Below, one piece after another: positions 26,583-35,610 of a DNA stretch of 64,000 bases. Position numbers and translations under genes: made by a program. The stretch is from contig CAYXXU010000002.1 in the NCBI GenBank assembly GCA_964469155.1, forward strand, positions 42,407 through 106,406, in the 5' to 3' direction. This DNA is from CAIWKO01 sp964469155 (GTDB lineage Bacteria; Bacteroidota; Bacteroidia; Bacteroidales; CAIWKO01). Position 1 is the stretch's first letter. Each line of letters starts with the position of its first letter. The notes beneath the pieces are model-generated. The model ran no database searches and was not told the origin of the DNA. It worked only from the letters and a program-made list of their open reading frames with translations.

Positions 26583-27106
26583 TGCTGATAAAATTCAATC
26601 AGTCCGTCAGGTGCGGCTATCAGCATAGTTTTCTTTTTTAAGTCGATTTTTCTGATAAAATCTTCATTCAGGGGTATCAGAATTTCTTTTTTACCCTGGA
26701 ATATCTGCATAATGCTTTGTTGCGGAAGTTCCATTATCTGGCTTATCTCGCCAATATAACCGGCTGCAACATCGGTAACTTTAAATCCCAACAATTCATC
26801 CAGGTTCAATTCTTCAACCTCAGCTTGTTTCTTTTCTGTTTCCGTAATATAGACCTGGCAGCCAAGTAGTTTCTGAGCTTCCTCCTGACTATCGATGTCT
26901 TCGAATTTTAACGCAACCGCATTCTTAAATTGCAGGCTGAATTCTGTAATAAAAAAAGGAACCCGTTCGTGTTTTATTTCAACAAAAACGGATTCCAGTT
27001 TTTCGTATTTCTCAGGAGTACCGGTATTGGTAATAACAATAACCTGACCTTTATAACCAAATGTTTTCGAAATTTTACCCAGACAGAAAAAACTAACTTT
27101 ATCCAT
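26579..27106 (-). CDS. rimM: Ribosome maturation factor RimM
   Basis: A 175-residue protein with an N-terminal RimM barrel (FCLGKISKTFGYKGQVIV) and a C-terminal PRC-barrel (LDELLGFKVTDVAAGYIGEI..LIPLNEDFI). RimM assists 30S assembly by acting on 16S rRNA at the S19 site. It starts 17 bp after rpsP, the usual partner, and its stop overlaps the trmN6 ATG. Confidence 0.95.
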   Translation of the reverse strand: MDKVSFFCLGKISKTFGYKGQVIVITNTGTPEKYEKLESVFVEIKHERVPFFITEFSLQFKNAVALKFEDIDSQEEAQKLLGCQVYITETEKKQAEVEELNLDELLGFKVTDVAAGYIGEISQIMELPQQSIMQIFQGKKEILIPLNEDFIRKIDLKKKTMLIAAPDGLIEFYQQ

Positions 27107-27123
27107 CCTCTGAGGGTTAAAAT

Positions 27124-27798
27124 TTATTCGGGTTTTTCTTCGGTGGTTTCTTCAGTAGCAGTTGTTTCTTCAGGGGCTGTTTCAGGAGTAACATCCGCAA
27201 TTACTTCAGGAGTTACTTCAGCAACTACTTCTTCAGTAGCTTCAGGAGTCACTTCAGCTACAGTTTCTTCAACGGCATCTTCCAACTCAGTTTCAGCTTC
27301 AGCAGGAGTTTCTTCCAAAGCTAATTCCTTAGCCAGTTCTTTGGCTTTTTTCTTTGCAACTTCCTGGGCTTTGGCTAAATTAGCTTTAGTTTCAGCTTCA
27401 TGACGTTTCTTTTGTTTTTCTTTTTTCGTCAAAACAAGCTCGTTTTTCTTTGCCGAGATCTTTGCTTCTTTTTCCTGCAACCAAACCTGGAATTTTGCTT
27501 CGGCTTGCTCAAGGGTTAATGCTCCTTTTGAAACACCCTTCAATAAGTGGTTTTTGTACAAAACACCTTTGTACATTAAAATTGCTTTAGCGGTATCGGT
27601 GGGCTTTGCGCCTTTGTTTAACCAATCCAAAGCTTTATCGAAATCGAGGTTGATTTCGGCTGGAATTGCAAGTGGGTTGTAGGTGCCAATTCTTTCAATG
27701 AACTTTCCATCACGTGGTGCACGACCATCTGCAATTACAATGTGGTAAAAAGGCATCCCTTTTTTTCCATGACGTTGTAATCTGATTTTTGCTGGCAT
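27124..27798 (-). CDS. rpsP: 30S ribosomal protein S16 with long acidic tail
   Basis: The first about 85 residues are S16 (MPAKIRLQRHGKKGMPFYHIV, GKFIERIGTYNP, GAKPTDTAKAI). The protein is 224 residues in total: a Lys/Glu-rich coil (about 105-150) is followed by a Glu/Thr/Val/Ala tail of repeated EVTPE-type words. Bacteroidota S16 proteins are often extended, but this tail is long. A near-consensus -7 element (CATCTTTG on the minus strand, 27854-27847) lies 48 bp upstream. First gene of the rpsP-rimM-trmN6 operon. Confidence 0.95.
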   Translation of the reverse strand: MPAKIRLQRHGKKGMPFYHIVIADGRAPRDGKFIERIGTYNPLAIPAEINLDFDKALDWLNKGAKPTDTAKAILMYKGVLYKNHLLKGVSKGALTLEQAEAKFQVWLQEKEAKISAKKNELVLTKKEKQKKRHEAETKANLAKAQEVAKKKAKELAKELALEETPAEAETELEDAVEETVAEVTPEATEEVVAEVTPEVIADVTPETAPEETTATEETTEEKPE

Positions 27799-27913
27799 GT
27801 TTGTTTAATTTTTAATTGTTTAGAACGATTTTTTTAATTTGGGGTGCAAAGATGCGACTTTTTTTCGGAATACGAAAATATTTTAGGCTTTTTAAATGAA
27901 TAATTAATGAAAA

Positions 27914-28726
27914 TCAGATGATATCCTTCTTTTCTTTACCGTATCCATTACGCTTATAACCCTTCATAATTCCACGGTTTGAATTAACAATAAAAGAAAT
28001 GATCTCGTCGCGTTCGGGGGTAGCAGGTATTTCTGCTTCAATATACTCTAAAGCTTGACTGACATTATATTTTTGTAGGAAAATGATGCGATAGATTTCC
28101 TGAATTTCCTTTATCTTTTCAGATGAAAAACCCCGACGACGCAAACCAATAGAATTTATTCCTGCATAAGCCAAAGGATCGCGGGCTGCCTTACAATAAG
28201 GAGGAACATCTTTCCCAACCAATCCCCCGCCCGATATAAAAGAATGGGTTCCGATATTAACGAATTGATGAACTGCCACCATTCCGCCAACTATTGCCCA
28301 GTCGTCAATCTTAATGTGTCCGGCCAAAGCTGCCGAATTGGCAATGATCACATGGTTGCCGATAATACAATCATGAGCAATATGGACATAGGCCATTAAT
28401 AAACAATTATCGCCCACTATGGTTTCAAAATTTGCTTTAGTTCCGCGGTTAATGGTGACAAATTCACGAATGGTAACATTATTGCCAATCTTTACAATAG
28501 ATTCTTCTCCTGCAAATTTCAGGTCCTGGGGTATAGCTGAAATTACGGCCCCCGGAAATATCTTGCAGTTCTTTCCGATACGGGCGCCTTCCTGAATAGT
28601 TACATTAGGTCCTATCCAGGAACCCTCACCAATTTCTACATTTTTATCAATGGTAACAAAGGGTTCGATTACAACATTAGCAGCAATTTTTGCCTGAGGA
28701 TGCACATAAGCTAAAGGTTGATTCAT
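27914..28726 (-). CDS. lpxA: UDP-N-acetylglucosamine acyltransferase
   Basis: A 270-residue left-handed beta-helix of hexapeptide repeats (I-G-x-x-x-x pattern from residue 10 on), with the catalytic region MAYVHIAHDCIIGNHVI (His near 122) and a helical C-terminal part. It transfers a 3-hydroxyacyl chain from ACP to UDP-GlcNAc, the first step of lipid A synthesis, in the cytoplasm. The ATG overlaps the lpxC-fabZ stop (ATGA), so the two are coupled. Confidence 0.96.
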   Translation of the reverse strand: MNQPLAYVHPQAKIAANVVIEPFVTIDKNVEIGEGSWIGPNVTIQEGARIGKNCKIFPGAVISAIPQDLKFAGEESIVKIGNNVTIREFVTINRGTKANFETIVGDNCLLMAYVHIAHDCIIGNHVIIANSAALAGHIKIDDWAIVGGMVAVHQFVNIGTHSFISGGGLVGKDVPPYCKAARDPLAYAGINSIGLRRRGFSSEKIKEIQEIYRIIFLQKYNVSQALEYIEAEIPATPERDEIISFIVNSNRGIMKGYKRNGYGKEKKDII

Positions 28727-30129
28727 TTAGTCTTCTTTTTTACAATTTGAGCCAAAAGCTCAGCTTCCATTACAATCTGGTTGTTTACGTAAGCATGGCC
28801 TATCATCTGACAGATACCTCTGCGAATTGGAGCTAATAATTTTATTTTAAACACAATGGTATCGCCGGGAACTACTTTGTTTTTGAAACGTGCCTGTTCA
28901 ATTTTCAGAAACAGTGTCAGGTAATTTTCAGGATCAGCAACAGTACTCAAAGCAAAAATTCCGCCACATTGGGCCATAGCTTCAATCTGCAATACTCCAG
29001 GCATGATGGGTTCATCAGGAAAATGCCCGACAAAAAAACTTTCATTCATCGTAACATTTTTCAAACCGATAATACCCTGATCATCCATTTGAAGTATTTT
29101 ATCAATAAGCAAAAATGGCGGACGATGTGGAATAATCTTTTGTATCTGATTGATATCGTAAAGAGCTGGCTTGGTCAGATCAAAAACTTCAGCAGGCACT
29201 TTTTTATTTGATTTTGGTTGAAACGGGTATTGTTCGGCAATTTTTTTTGCAAAATTTACATTAGACAGATGTCCCGGCCGCTTGGTAATAATATGAGCCT
29301 TTAGAGTCCCTCCCAATAATGCCAGATCTCCGATAACATCCAACAACTTATGACGGGCAGGTTCGTTCGGAAAATGAAGTTCCAGGTTATTTAAGATACC
29401 TTCCTTTAAAACGCTAACTTTTGGTTTATTAAATACAACGGCAAGCCGGTCGAGCTCTTCCTGCGAAATGATACGGTTCACAAAAACTATGGCATTATTC
29501 ATGTCACCACCTTTGATAAGATCCTTATCAAGAAGGTATTCCAGCTCATGTAAAAAGACGAATGTCCTGCAGGGAGAAATTTCAGCATGAAAATCTTCGA
29601 TACGATCAAGATTAGCGAATTGGGTTCCCAACACGTTGGTATCATAATCAATCATAGTGGTAATCCTGAATTCGTTGCAGGGAATGGCAATCATTTCAAC
29701 CTTAAGATCGGCATCAAAATATTCAATATTTGATTTCAGCTCAATAAAAACTTTGGGGGCATCCTGTTCCACAATTTCAGCCTGCATTAAAGCTTCAATA
29801 AATTTGACAGAACTTCCATCCAGAATTGGGGTTTCAGCGCTATCCAGTTCAATCAGTATATTGTCGAGCGATAATCCTGCCAGAGCGGCCAGGGTATGTT
29901 CAACAGTGCATATCCTTACGCCGTTTTCTTCCAGGGTAGTTCCCCGCGAGGTATCGACAACATTTTTTAAATTAGCATGAACCAGAGGTTGATTTTCAAT
30001 GTCGACTCTCTTAAATACAAAACCATGATTTTCAGGGGCGGGTTTAAACGTAAGAGTGACGATCTCGCCGGTATGTAACCCTTTTCCGGCAACACTTACC
30101 GGCATACTAATCGTGCGTTGTTTAATCAT
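28723..30129 (-). CDS. lpxC-fabZ: LpxC-FabZ fusion: deacetylase and dehydratase
   Basis: A 468-residue fusion. Residues 1 to about 300 are LpxC: VAGKGLHTGE, TVEHTLAALAGL with a zinc His, DGSS and HKLLDVIGDLALLG. Residues about 310-468 are FabZ: IIPHRPPFLLIDKI with the catalytic His, FVGHFPDEPIMPG, and VLQIEAMAQ with the catalytic Glu. LpxC removes the acetyl group in the committed step of lipid A synthesis; FabZ dehydrates 3-hydroxyacyl-ACP and so competes for the lipid A acyl donor. The fusion is typical of Bacteroidota. It is expressed from a strong promoter with almost no leader. Confidence 0.96.
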   Translation of the reverse strand: MIKQRTISMPVSVAGKGLHTGEIVTLTFKPAPENHGFVFKRVDIENQPLVHANLKNVVDTSRGTTLEENGVRICTVEHTLAALAGLSLDNILIELDSAETPILDGSSVKFIEALMQAEIVEQDAPKVFIELKSNIEYFDADLKVEMIAIPCNEFRITTMIDYDTNVLGTQFANLDRIEDFHAEISPCRTFVFLHELEYLLDKDLIKGGDMNNAIVFVNRIISQEELDRLAVVFNKPKVSVLKEGILNNLELHFPNEPARHKLLDVIGDLALLGGTLKAHIITKRPGHLSNVNFAKKIAEQYPFQPKSNKKVPAEVFDLTKPALYDINQIQKIIPHRPPFLLIDKILQMDDQGIIGLKNVTMNESFFVGHFPDEPIMPGVLQIEAMAQCGGIFALSTVADPENYLTLFLKIEQARFKNKVVPGDTIVFKIKLLAPIRRGICQMIGHAYVNNQIVMEAELLAQIVKKKTK

Positions 30130-30136
30130 AGGGCGG

Positions 30137-30166
30137 CAAAGTTAATAAAATCTTTATTCTCAGCAA
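30137..30166 (-). promoter_or_regulatory. lpxC promoter, near-leaderless
   Basis: On the minus strand TTG (30166-30164), a 19-bp spacer and TAACTTTG (30144-30137). The -7 element ends only 7 bp before the ATG at 30129, so transcription should begin at or within a few bases of the start codon. Confidence 0.7.
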
Positions 30167-30247
30167 TAAAAATAAAATTTTATCTCCCACCTAATGAACA
30201 CTTGTGCACTTGATGAGAAAAATGTTGAAAGTTAATTAAGTAAAGGA

Positions 30248-31468
30248 TCAATGATACGGGAACATAAGCAGGTCAATATCCTGACATGAAATATTGAACA
30301 GGTCGCTGATATATTTATTGGTAAGAATACCATTGTAAAGATAGGTCCCGTTCCTGAAACCGGAATCGGTTTTCAGATAGTTGGTTATGCCCCCTTCGTC
30401 AGCAATTTTTAGTAAAACGGTAGCGAAGTAATTACTCAATGCATACGAGGCAGTGTGTGGTACCTTTGATAAAATATTAGGCACACAGTAATGTGTTATT
30501 CCATGTTTTTTGAATACCGGGTGGGTATGGTTTGTAATGCGGGAAGTCTCGAAGCACCCTCCATTATCTATACTAATATCAATAATGATCGATCCCTGCT
30601 GCATTTGCCTGACCATATCCTCACTCACTACTAAGGATGTTTCTCCGATAACAGCATGTAAGGCCCCAATCACTACATCAGCGGTTTCTAATGCTTTCGA
30701 AAGCACATTTTGTTGCATAATTGAGGTAAAAAGCCTTTGATGGATGTTGTTTTGCAAATTGCGCAATTTATAAACCGAGTTGTCGAATATTTTAACTTCA
30801 GCTCCCATGCCTATAGCAGCTCTTGTAGCAAATTCACCCACAGTACCTGCTCCCAGAATAACTACCTTGGCTGGAGGGATACCTGAGAAACCACCCAGAC
30901 TTTTTGCTTTACCGTAATCGCTGCTGCACAGATATTCGGCTGCTATATAAATGGCTGTATTTCCTACGATCTCACTTAGCGAGCGAATCACAGGATATGA
31001 ATGGGTTCTGTCCTTTATATGCTCGTACGAGATGGCCGTGGTTTTTTTTAACATCAGCCGTTTAAAATATTCATCAGTTTGACCGGGAAGGTTTAAAGCC
31101 GAAAATAAGGTCGTCCTGTTTTTTATTTTGTCAATTTCTGAGGGTAAAGGGGGGGCAACCTTGATGATGAAATCCGATTGGTATACCTCGGCGGCTGAAT
31201 AAACTATTTGTGCTCCGGCCTCACTATACTCATGATCTGAAAAATGAGCTGATTTGCCTGCATTGGTTTCTATAGATACTGTATGCCCGTTATTCACAAG
31301 CATAGCCACGGCTTCAGGAACCAAACCTATACGTGTTTCCTGAAAGGCAATTTCTTTCGGAACGCCTATACGTAACAGAGATTTTTGCCTTTTTAATTCC
31401 AGCGTTTCTGGTTGAGTAATAAATTGCTCTGAGCGCGAAAAATTAACGAAGTTGTTTTTAGGGTCCAT
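30248..31468 (-). CDS. ald: Alanine dehydrogenase
   Basis: A 406-residue enzyme of the alanine dehydrogenase/transhydrogenase N-terminal family: LRIGVPKEIAFQETRIGLVPEAV, the NAD loop VVILGAGTVGEFATRAAIGMGA near 203-223, and YCVPNILSKVPHTASYALSNY near the end. It interconverts alanine with pyruvate and ammonia using NAD. Located between tsaE and lpxC on the same strand, with 39 bp to tsaE, so probably in the porX-tsaE transcript. An N-terminal extension of about 27 residues is usual for Bacteroidota members. Confidence 0.88.
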   Translation of the reverse strand: MDPKNNFVNFSRSEQFITQPETLELKRQKSLLRIGVPKEIAFQETRIGLVPEAVAMLVNNGHTVSIETNAGKSAHFSDHEYSEAGAQIVYSAAEVYQSDFIIKVAPPLPSEIDKIKNRTTLFSALNLPGQTDEYFKRLMLKKTTAISYEHIKDRTHSYPVIRSLSEIVGNTAIYIAAEYLCSSDYGKAKSLGGFSGIPPAKVVILGAGTVGEFATRAAIGMGAEVKIFDNSVYKLRNLQNNIHQRLFTSIMQQNVLSKALETADVVIGALHAVIGETSLVVSEDMVRQMQQGSIIIDISIDNGGCFETSRITNHTHPVFKKHGITHYCVPNILSKVPHTASYALSNYFATVLLKIADEGGITNYLKTDSGFRNGTYLYNGILTNKYISDLFNISCQDIDLLMFPYH

Positions 31469-31507
31469 AACAAAATATTATAGCATAAAATTACGAAAAA
31501 AATGAAT

Positions 31508-31942
31508 TTAAGTAATTTTTTTTGTGATTGAAATGGAACGCGAATTGTTTTGAAGGCTCCACATGATCTTAATTTCTACATAATTTCGCGGAAGAATATC
31601 TTCTATAAGTTCCGGCCATTCAATGAAGCAGTAATTTCCACTAAAAAAATATTCTTCGTACCCTATATCAAAAACTTCTTCAAGTTTTTTTATGCGGTAA
31701 AAATCAAAATGATACAATTTTGATCCGGTTGCGGTATTATATTCATTTACCAGGGCAAACGAAGGACTGTTGGTTGGGTCGCTAACCTGCAATTGTCTGC
31801 AAATTTCTTTTATCAGGGTAGTTTTACCTGCGCCCAGTTCGCCTCTGAAAATTAAGATCCGTTCTTCAGGATAAAGACTCAGAATTTTTCCCGCAATCAG
31901 GGGCAATTCATCCAAATGTTCACAGTTAAACGCTGTAGACAT
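31508..31942 (-). CDS. tsaE: tRNA t6A ATPase TsaE
   Basis: A 144-residue protein with the P-loop GELGAGKTT at 34-42, SPSFALVNEY and HFDFYRI, the family signature. TsaE is the ATPase partner of TsaB-TsaD in N6-threonylcarbamoyl-adenosine synthesis on tRNA. One base separates it from the porX stop, indicating translational coupling. Confidence 0.93.
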   Translation of the reverse strand: MSTAFNCEHLDELPLIAGKILSLYPEERILIFRGELGAGKTTLIKEICRQLQVSDPTNSPSFALVNEYNTATGSKLYHFDFYRIKKLEEVFDIGYEEYFFSGNYCFIEWPELIEDILPRNYVEIKIMWSLQNNSRSISITKKIT

Positions 31943-31943
31943 T

Positions 31944-33497
31944 TTATTTAGGACTTAAATGAATTATCGGGATTAGAATTTCCTCCATCGAAATGCCGCC
32001 ATGCTGGAAAGTATTTTTGTAATGGTTAACGTAATAATTGTAGTTGTTCGGGTAGGCGAAAAAATCGTATGAGCGGCAGAATGCATAAATGCTGCTCACA
32101 TTAAGCCTTGGCAGAAAGACATCCTGGGGATTTTTTATTTCAAAAACCTGTTTCCTGTCATAGTTTAGGGCTTTACCCACTTTATATCTCAGGTTGGTGT
32201 TGGTGGCTTTGTCGCCCATGATCTTTACCGGATTTGTAACCTTCACGCTTCCATGGTCAGTGGTAATAATAAGGTCGACTTTTTGTTCCGAAATATACTT
32301 GATCACTTCAAGCAAGGGTGAGTGTTTAAACCACGACAAGGTTATTGAACGGTAAGCTGACTCGTCGTCGGCCAATTCGCGTATAACCTCCATCTCGGTG
32401 TACGCATGTGATAACATGTCCACAAAGTTGTAAACCAGAATATTCATTCTGTTTACCATCAGGTTGGGCAGGTTTTCAACGTACTTTTTCCCGGCATTGA
32501 GGTTCGTTATTTTAGTATAGTTGTATTTAATATTTTTCCCGTTCCGTTTCAGTTGTTCAGTTAAAAGTTCGCTTTCAAACTGGTTTTTGGTGCCTTCTTC
32601 GTCTTCCTGAACCCAGTAATTCGGATATTTCTTTTCAATTTCGGATGGCAGCAAACCGCTAAAGATCGAATTTCTTGAATATTGTGTAGCAGAAGGCAAT
32701 ATGCTGTAAAACAAGTCGTCCTCCATCACATAGTAATATTCTTCGATAATCGGTTGCAGGGTTTTCCACTGATCATAACGCAGGTTGTCGATCACAATAA
32801 CAAATACAGGATTCTCATTGGTCAGTTCGGGGAAAAGCTTTTCTCTGAATAGCGTATGCGATAAAATGGGCGTTTCGTCGCTAACCCCGTTCAACCAATT
32901 CAGGTAGTTGTTTTCGTAATATTTGGTAAAAAAAGCATTGGCTTCCGATTTCTGGGTCAGCAATACTTCATTCATCGATTCGTCGTTCGATTTCTCGAGT
33001 TCAAGTTCCCAATACACCATTTTTTTGTAAACATCTTTCCATTCTTCGAACGACAGCCGGTTCGAAAATTCCAACCCTATGCTGCGGAACTGCTGTTGAT
33101 AAGCCTGGGTGGTTTTTTCGCTTACCAGGCGTTTGTTTTCGAGGTTTTTTTTCAGACACAATAAAATCTGGTGCGGATTCACGGGTTTTATCAGGTAATC
33201 AGAAATGTTCGAGCCTATGGCGCCTTCCATGGTGTGTTCCTGGTCGTTCTTGGTAATCATCACCACGGGCAGGTTAGGATATTCGTTGCGTATGCGCGAA
33301 AGTGTTTCCAACCCGGAGATGCCCGGCATGTTCTCATCAAGAAAAATAATGTCGAATATATTTTCGTCTATCAGGTCGAGGCCTTCGTCACCATTGTTTG
33401 AAGTAACTACATCATAGCCTTTCTCCTGCAAAAACATGATATGCGGTTTCAGCAAATCAATTTCATCATCAACCCATAAAATCTTTACTTTACTCAT
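31944..33497 (-). CDS. porX: PorX-type response regulator with PglZ domain
   Basis: A 517-residue protein. Residues 1-120 form a receiver domain (WVDDEIDLL, phospho-acceptor Asp54 in FLDENMPG, KP at about 104). From about 200 on is a PglZ/alkaline-phosphatase-like domain (VFVIVIDNLRYDQWK, LPSATQYSRNSIFSGLLPSEIEKKYP, ITTDHGSVKV with metal-binding D and H). This architecture is PorX, the regulator linked to type IX secretion in Porphyromonas and relatives. Three T9SS cargo genes occur in this window. The sensor kinase PorY is not here. Confidence 0.93.
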   Translation of the reverse strand: MSKVKILWVDDEIDLLKPHIMFLQEKGYDVVTSNNGDEGLDLIDENIFDIIFLDENMPGISGLETLSRIRNEYPNLPVVMITKNDQEHTMEGAIGSNISDYLIKPVNPHQILLCLKKNLENKRLVSEKTTQAYQQQFRSIGLEFSNRLSFEEWKDVYKKMVYWELELEKSNDESMNEVLLTQKSEANAFFTKYYENNYLNWLNGVSDETPILSHTLFREKLFPELTNENPVFVIVIDNLRYDQWKTLQPIIEEYYYVMEDDLFYSILPSATQYSRNSIFSGLLPSEIEKKYPNYWVQEDEEGTKNQFESELLTEQLKRNGKNIKYNYTKITNLNAGKKYVENLPNLMVNRMNILVYNFVDMLSHAYTEMEVIRELADDESAYRSITLSWFKHSPLLEVIKYISEQKVDLIITTDHGSVKVTNPVKIMGDKATNTNLRYKVGKALNYDRKQVFEIKNPQDVFLPRLNVSSIYAFCRSYDFFAYPNNYNYYVNHYKNTFQHGGISMEEILIPIIHLSPK

Positions 33498-33544
33498 TTT
33501 ATCAGCGTATTTTAATTAGTAGTGTTTCTTTTTTTAATTTTTAA

Positions 33545-33660
33545 TCATCAGCCATCAGCCACGAGCCATTAGCCGGTAGTTAAACAATATAACAATATAA
33601 CAATTTAACCATTCCATTCCCTCCATCCTTCCAATTTTCCATCCTCCCATCCATCCATTC
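33545..33660. other. Low-complexity word repeats
   Basis: The short gap between porX and the HD gene is filled with 'catcagcc', 'acaatataacaat' and 'ccatcc' words. Similar wording occurs at 1790-1870 and 14748-14805. No coding or hairpin structure. Confidence 0.5.
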
Positions 33661-33727
33661 TTCAAATCTTTTTTGTAATATTGAACTCAAATTACTATAC
33701 AAAGGTACGCATAAAACAGCCAGGCTT

Positions 33728-34966
33728 GTGATCCATAACAAAAGAAAAATCATTAACGACCCGGTGCATGGTTTCATTACCATCCCCAACGATCTGATAT
33801 TCGATATCATCGAACACCCTTATTTTCAACGCCTGCGCTATATCAAACAGCTTGGGCTGACCTACCTGGTCTATCCCGGGGCCATTCATACACGCTTTCA
33901 GCATGCCCTGGGGGCCATGCACCTGATGTCGCAGGCCGTGGAGATGCTTAAGATAAAAGATCAGGACATTACGGCAGAGGAACAACAGGGCCTTTTGCTG
34001 GCCATTCTGCTGCACGATATCGGTCACGGGCCCTTTTCCCATGCGTTGGAACATGCCCTGGTGGAAAATATTTCGCACGAAACCCTTTCCAACTATTTTA
34101 TCGAAAGCCTCAATAAACAGCAAGGGGGAGAGCTTGAGCTGGCCAGGCATATCTTCACCGATCAATATCATAAGAAGTTTCTGCATCAGTTGGTTTCCAG
34201 CCAACTCGATGTCGACAGGCTCGACTACCTGATGCGCGACAGTTTTTTTACTGGCGTTTCTGAAGGCGTGATCAGCACCGACCGCATCATCAAAATGCTG
34301 AATGTGCATGACGACGAACTGGTGGTCGACAGCAAGGGCATCTATTCTGTCGAAAAATTCATTGTGGCCCGCCGCCTGATGTATTGGCAGGTGTATCTCC
34401 ACAAAACCGTGCTTTCGGCCGAAAACCTGCTGATCCATATCCTGCGCCGGGCCAAATACCTGGCCGAACAAGGCGAAGCCATATTTGCCGGGTCTGCTTT
34501 GGCAACTTTCCTGAAGAAGTGCTATACCTGTCAGGATTTCGTAGCTAACCCACAATTGCTCGACATTTTTGCCCAACTCGACGACACTGATATTTTTTAT
34601 AGCATTAAAATGTGGACGAATTCGGCTGATAAGGTTTTGGCCCTGCTGAGCCGCAACCTGGTGAACCGCCATCTTCCGAAGATTGAGATACAAAACACTC
34701 CGTTCGATGAAGCCTATGTCGATGGCATTATGAAGCGGACCAGAGAAAAATATCAACTGACCGAAGCCGAAACCGCCTATTTTGTGTTTACCGACGAGGT
34801 GGCCAACAATGCCTACAACCCGGCTTTCGATAAAATAGGGATGTTATATCACAACGGCACCGTAACCGATATTACCAAAAGCTCCGACCAGATTAATACA
34901 GAACTCTTGTCCCGAACCATCAGGAAGTATTTTTTGTGTTATCCGAAGGAGTTGTTGGAGAGGTAG
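33728..34966 (+). CDS. HD-domain phosphohydrolase (COG1078)
   Basis: A 412-residue HD protein. The motifs DPVHGFI, RFQHALGAMHL (His59), LLHDIGHGPFSH (HD at 96-97) and DRLDYLMRDS are the metal-binding set. It belongs to the COG1078/SamHD1-like group, deoxynucleoside triphosphate or nucleotide phosphohydrolases of uncertain substrate. In many Bacteroidota genomes it precedes lpxD, as here, though a 21-bp array and 640 bp now separate them. A minus-strand frame of similar length on the opposite strand is a shadow. Confidence 0.88.
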   Translation: MIHNKRKIINDPVHGFITIPNDLIFDIIEHPYFQRLRYIKQLGLTYLVYPGAIHTRFQHALGAMHLMSQAVEMLKIKDQDITAEEQQGLLLAILLHDIGHGPFSHALEHALVENISHETLSNYFIESLNKQQGGELELARHIFTDQYHKKFLHQLVSSQLDVDRLDYLMRDSFFTGVSEGVISTDRIIKMLNVHDDELVVDSKGIYSVEKFIVARRLMYWQVYLHKTVLSAENLLIHILRRAKYLAEQGEAIFAGSALATFLKKCYTCQDFVANPQLLDIFAQLDDTDIFYSIKMWTNSADKVLALLSRNLVNRHLPKIEIQNTPFDEAYVDGIMKRTREKYQLTEAETAYFVFTDEVANNAYNPAFDKIGMLYHNGTVTDITKSSDQINTELLSRTIRKYFLCYPKELLER

Positions 34967-35042
34967 TTAGGGGGATTAGCTGCAGGTGAGCCAAGTGGGA
35001 CCTCAACTATAGTGAATCTTCTGGAATGCTAGCGAGATGCAT

Positions 35043-35259
35043 CATCCGTCAAGGGTTTGCATACAACCATTCAGGGTTGCTCCCCAACCGTTCAGGGTTG
35101 CTATCCAACCGTTCAGGGTTGCTATCCAACCATTCAGGGTTGCTCCCCAACCATTCAGGGTTGCTATCCAACCGTTCAGGGTTGCTATCCAACCGTTCAG
35201 GGTTGCTATCCAACCATTCAGGGTTGCTCCCCAACCGTTCAAGGTTGCGAATCAACCAA
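35043..35259. repeat. 21-bp tandem array C (about 11 units)
   Basis: CAACC recurs at 35064, 35085, 35106 and so on to 35253, exactly 21 bp apart; a decayed first unit begins at 35043. Each unit contains the dyad CAACC(A/G)TTCAGGGTTG, a 5-bp stem with a 6-base loop, followed by CTATC or CTCCC. The two variable sites (A/G and TAT/TCC) vary independently. Begins 76 bp past the HD gene stop, between two plus-strand genes. Confidence 0.95.
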
Positions 35260-35371
35260 TTTTTGATGAATAAAATAAGTTTTGGATTTTTTTTCGAAAA
35301 ATCTTTGTACCCTACCATATCTATATTTTTGTTTGTTCGTTTACGAATATAAGTATTTAATGTGAATTTAG

Positions 35372-35403
35372 CCCTTGCTCAGTTACCGCGTAAGGAGCAA
35401 GGG
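35372..35403. other. Hairpin in the HD-lpxD intergenic region
   Basis: CCCTTGCTC (35372-35380) and GAGCAAGGG (35395-35403) form a perfect 9-bp stem with a 14-nt loop. No T-run follows, so the role is unclear. Confidence 0.6.
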
Positions 35404-35410
35404 GTTGGAT

Positions 35411-35450
35411 TTCTTGGTGATTCTTGGTGTTTTGGAGTCTTGGTGGCATT
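35411..35450 (+). repeat. Dispersed TTTTGGAGTCTTGGTGGC element
   Basis: Contains TGTTTTGGAGTCTTGGTGGC. Close copies occur at 36725, 46217, 48865 (inverse), 48937 and 55122. Confidence 0.6.
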
Positions 35451-35596
35451 CCTTTGGATTTATTGGAGAGGTGGGATGATTGTATGAATGAGTAGGACAC
35501 AAATTTTTTTGCCCTTACGTAATAACCCTGTTAATAAATATTTCCCTCAGCCGTCGCAAATACCGAAGTTTTTATAAATTTTGTCGACTGATAAAT

Positions 35597-35603
35597 AAGG
35601 AGG
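35597..35603 (+). promoter_or_regulatory. Strong Shine-Dalgarno site of lpxD
   Basis: AAGGAGG ends 7 bp before the lpxD ATG. Canonical sites are rare in this window. The wording AAGGAGGCACGAA also occurs inside repeat DNA at 55077-55089, so it could be a repeat remnant that now serves as a ribosome site. Confidence 0.6.
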
Positions 35604-35610
35604 CACGAAC

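Noticed and set aside
33695..34756. Minus-strand gene opposite the HD hydrolase
   Set aside because: The plus-strand frame has full HD motifs; the opposite frame is compositionally odd and matches no family.
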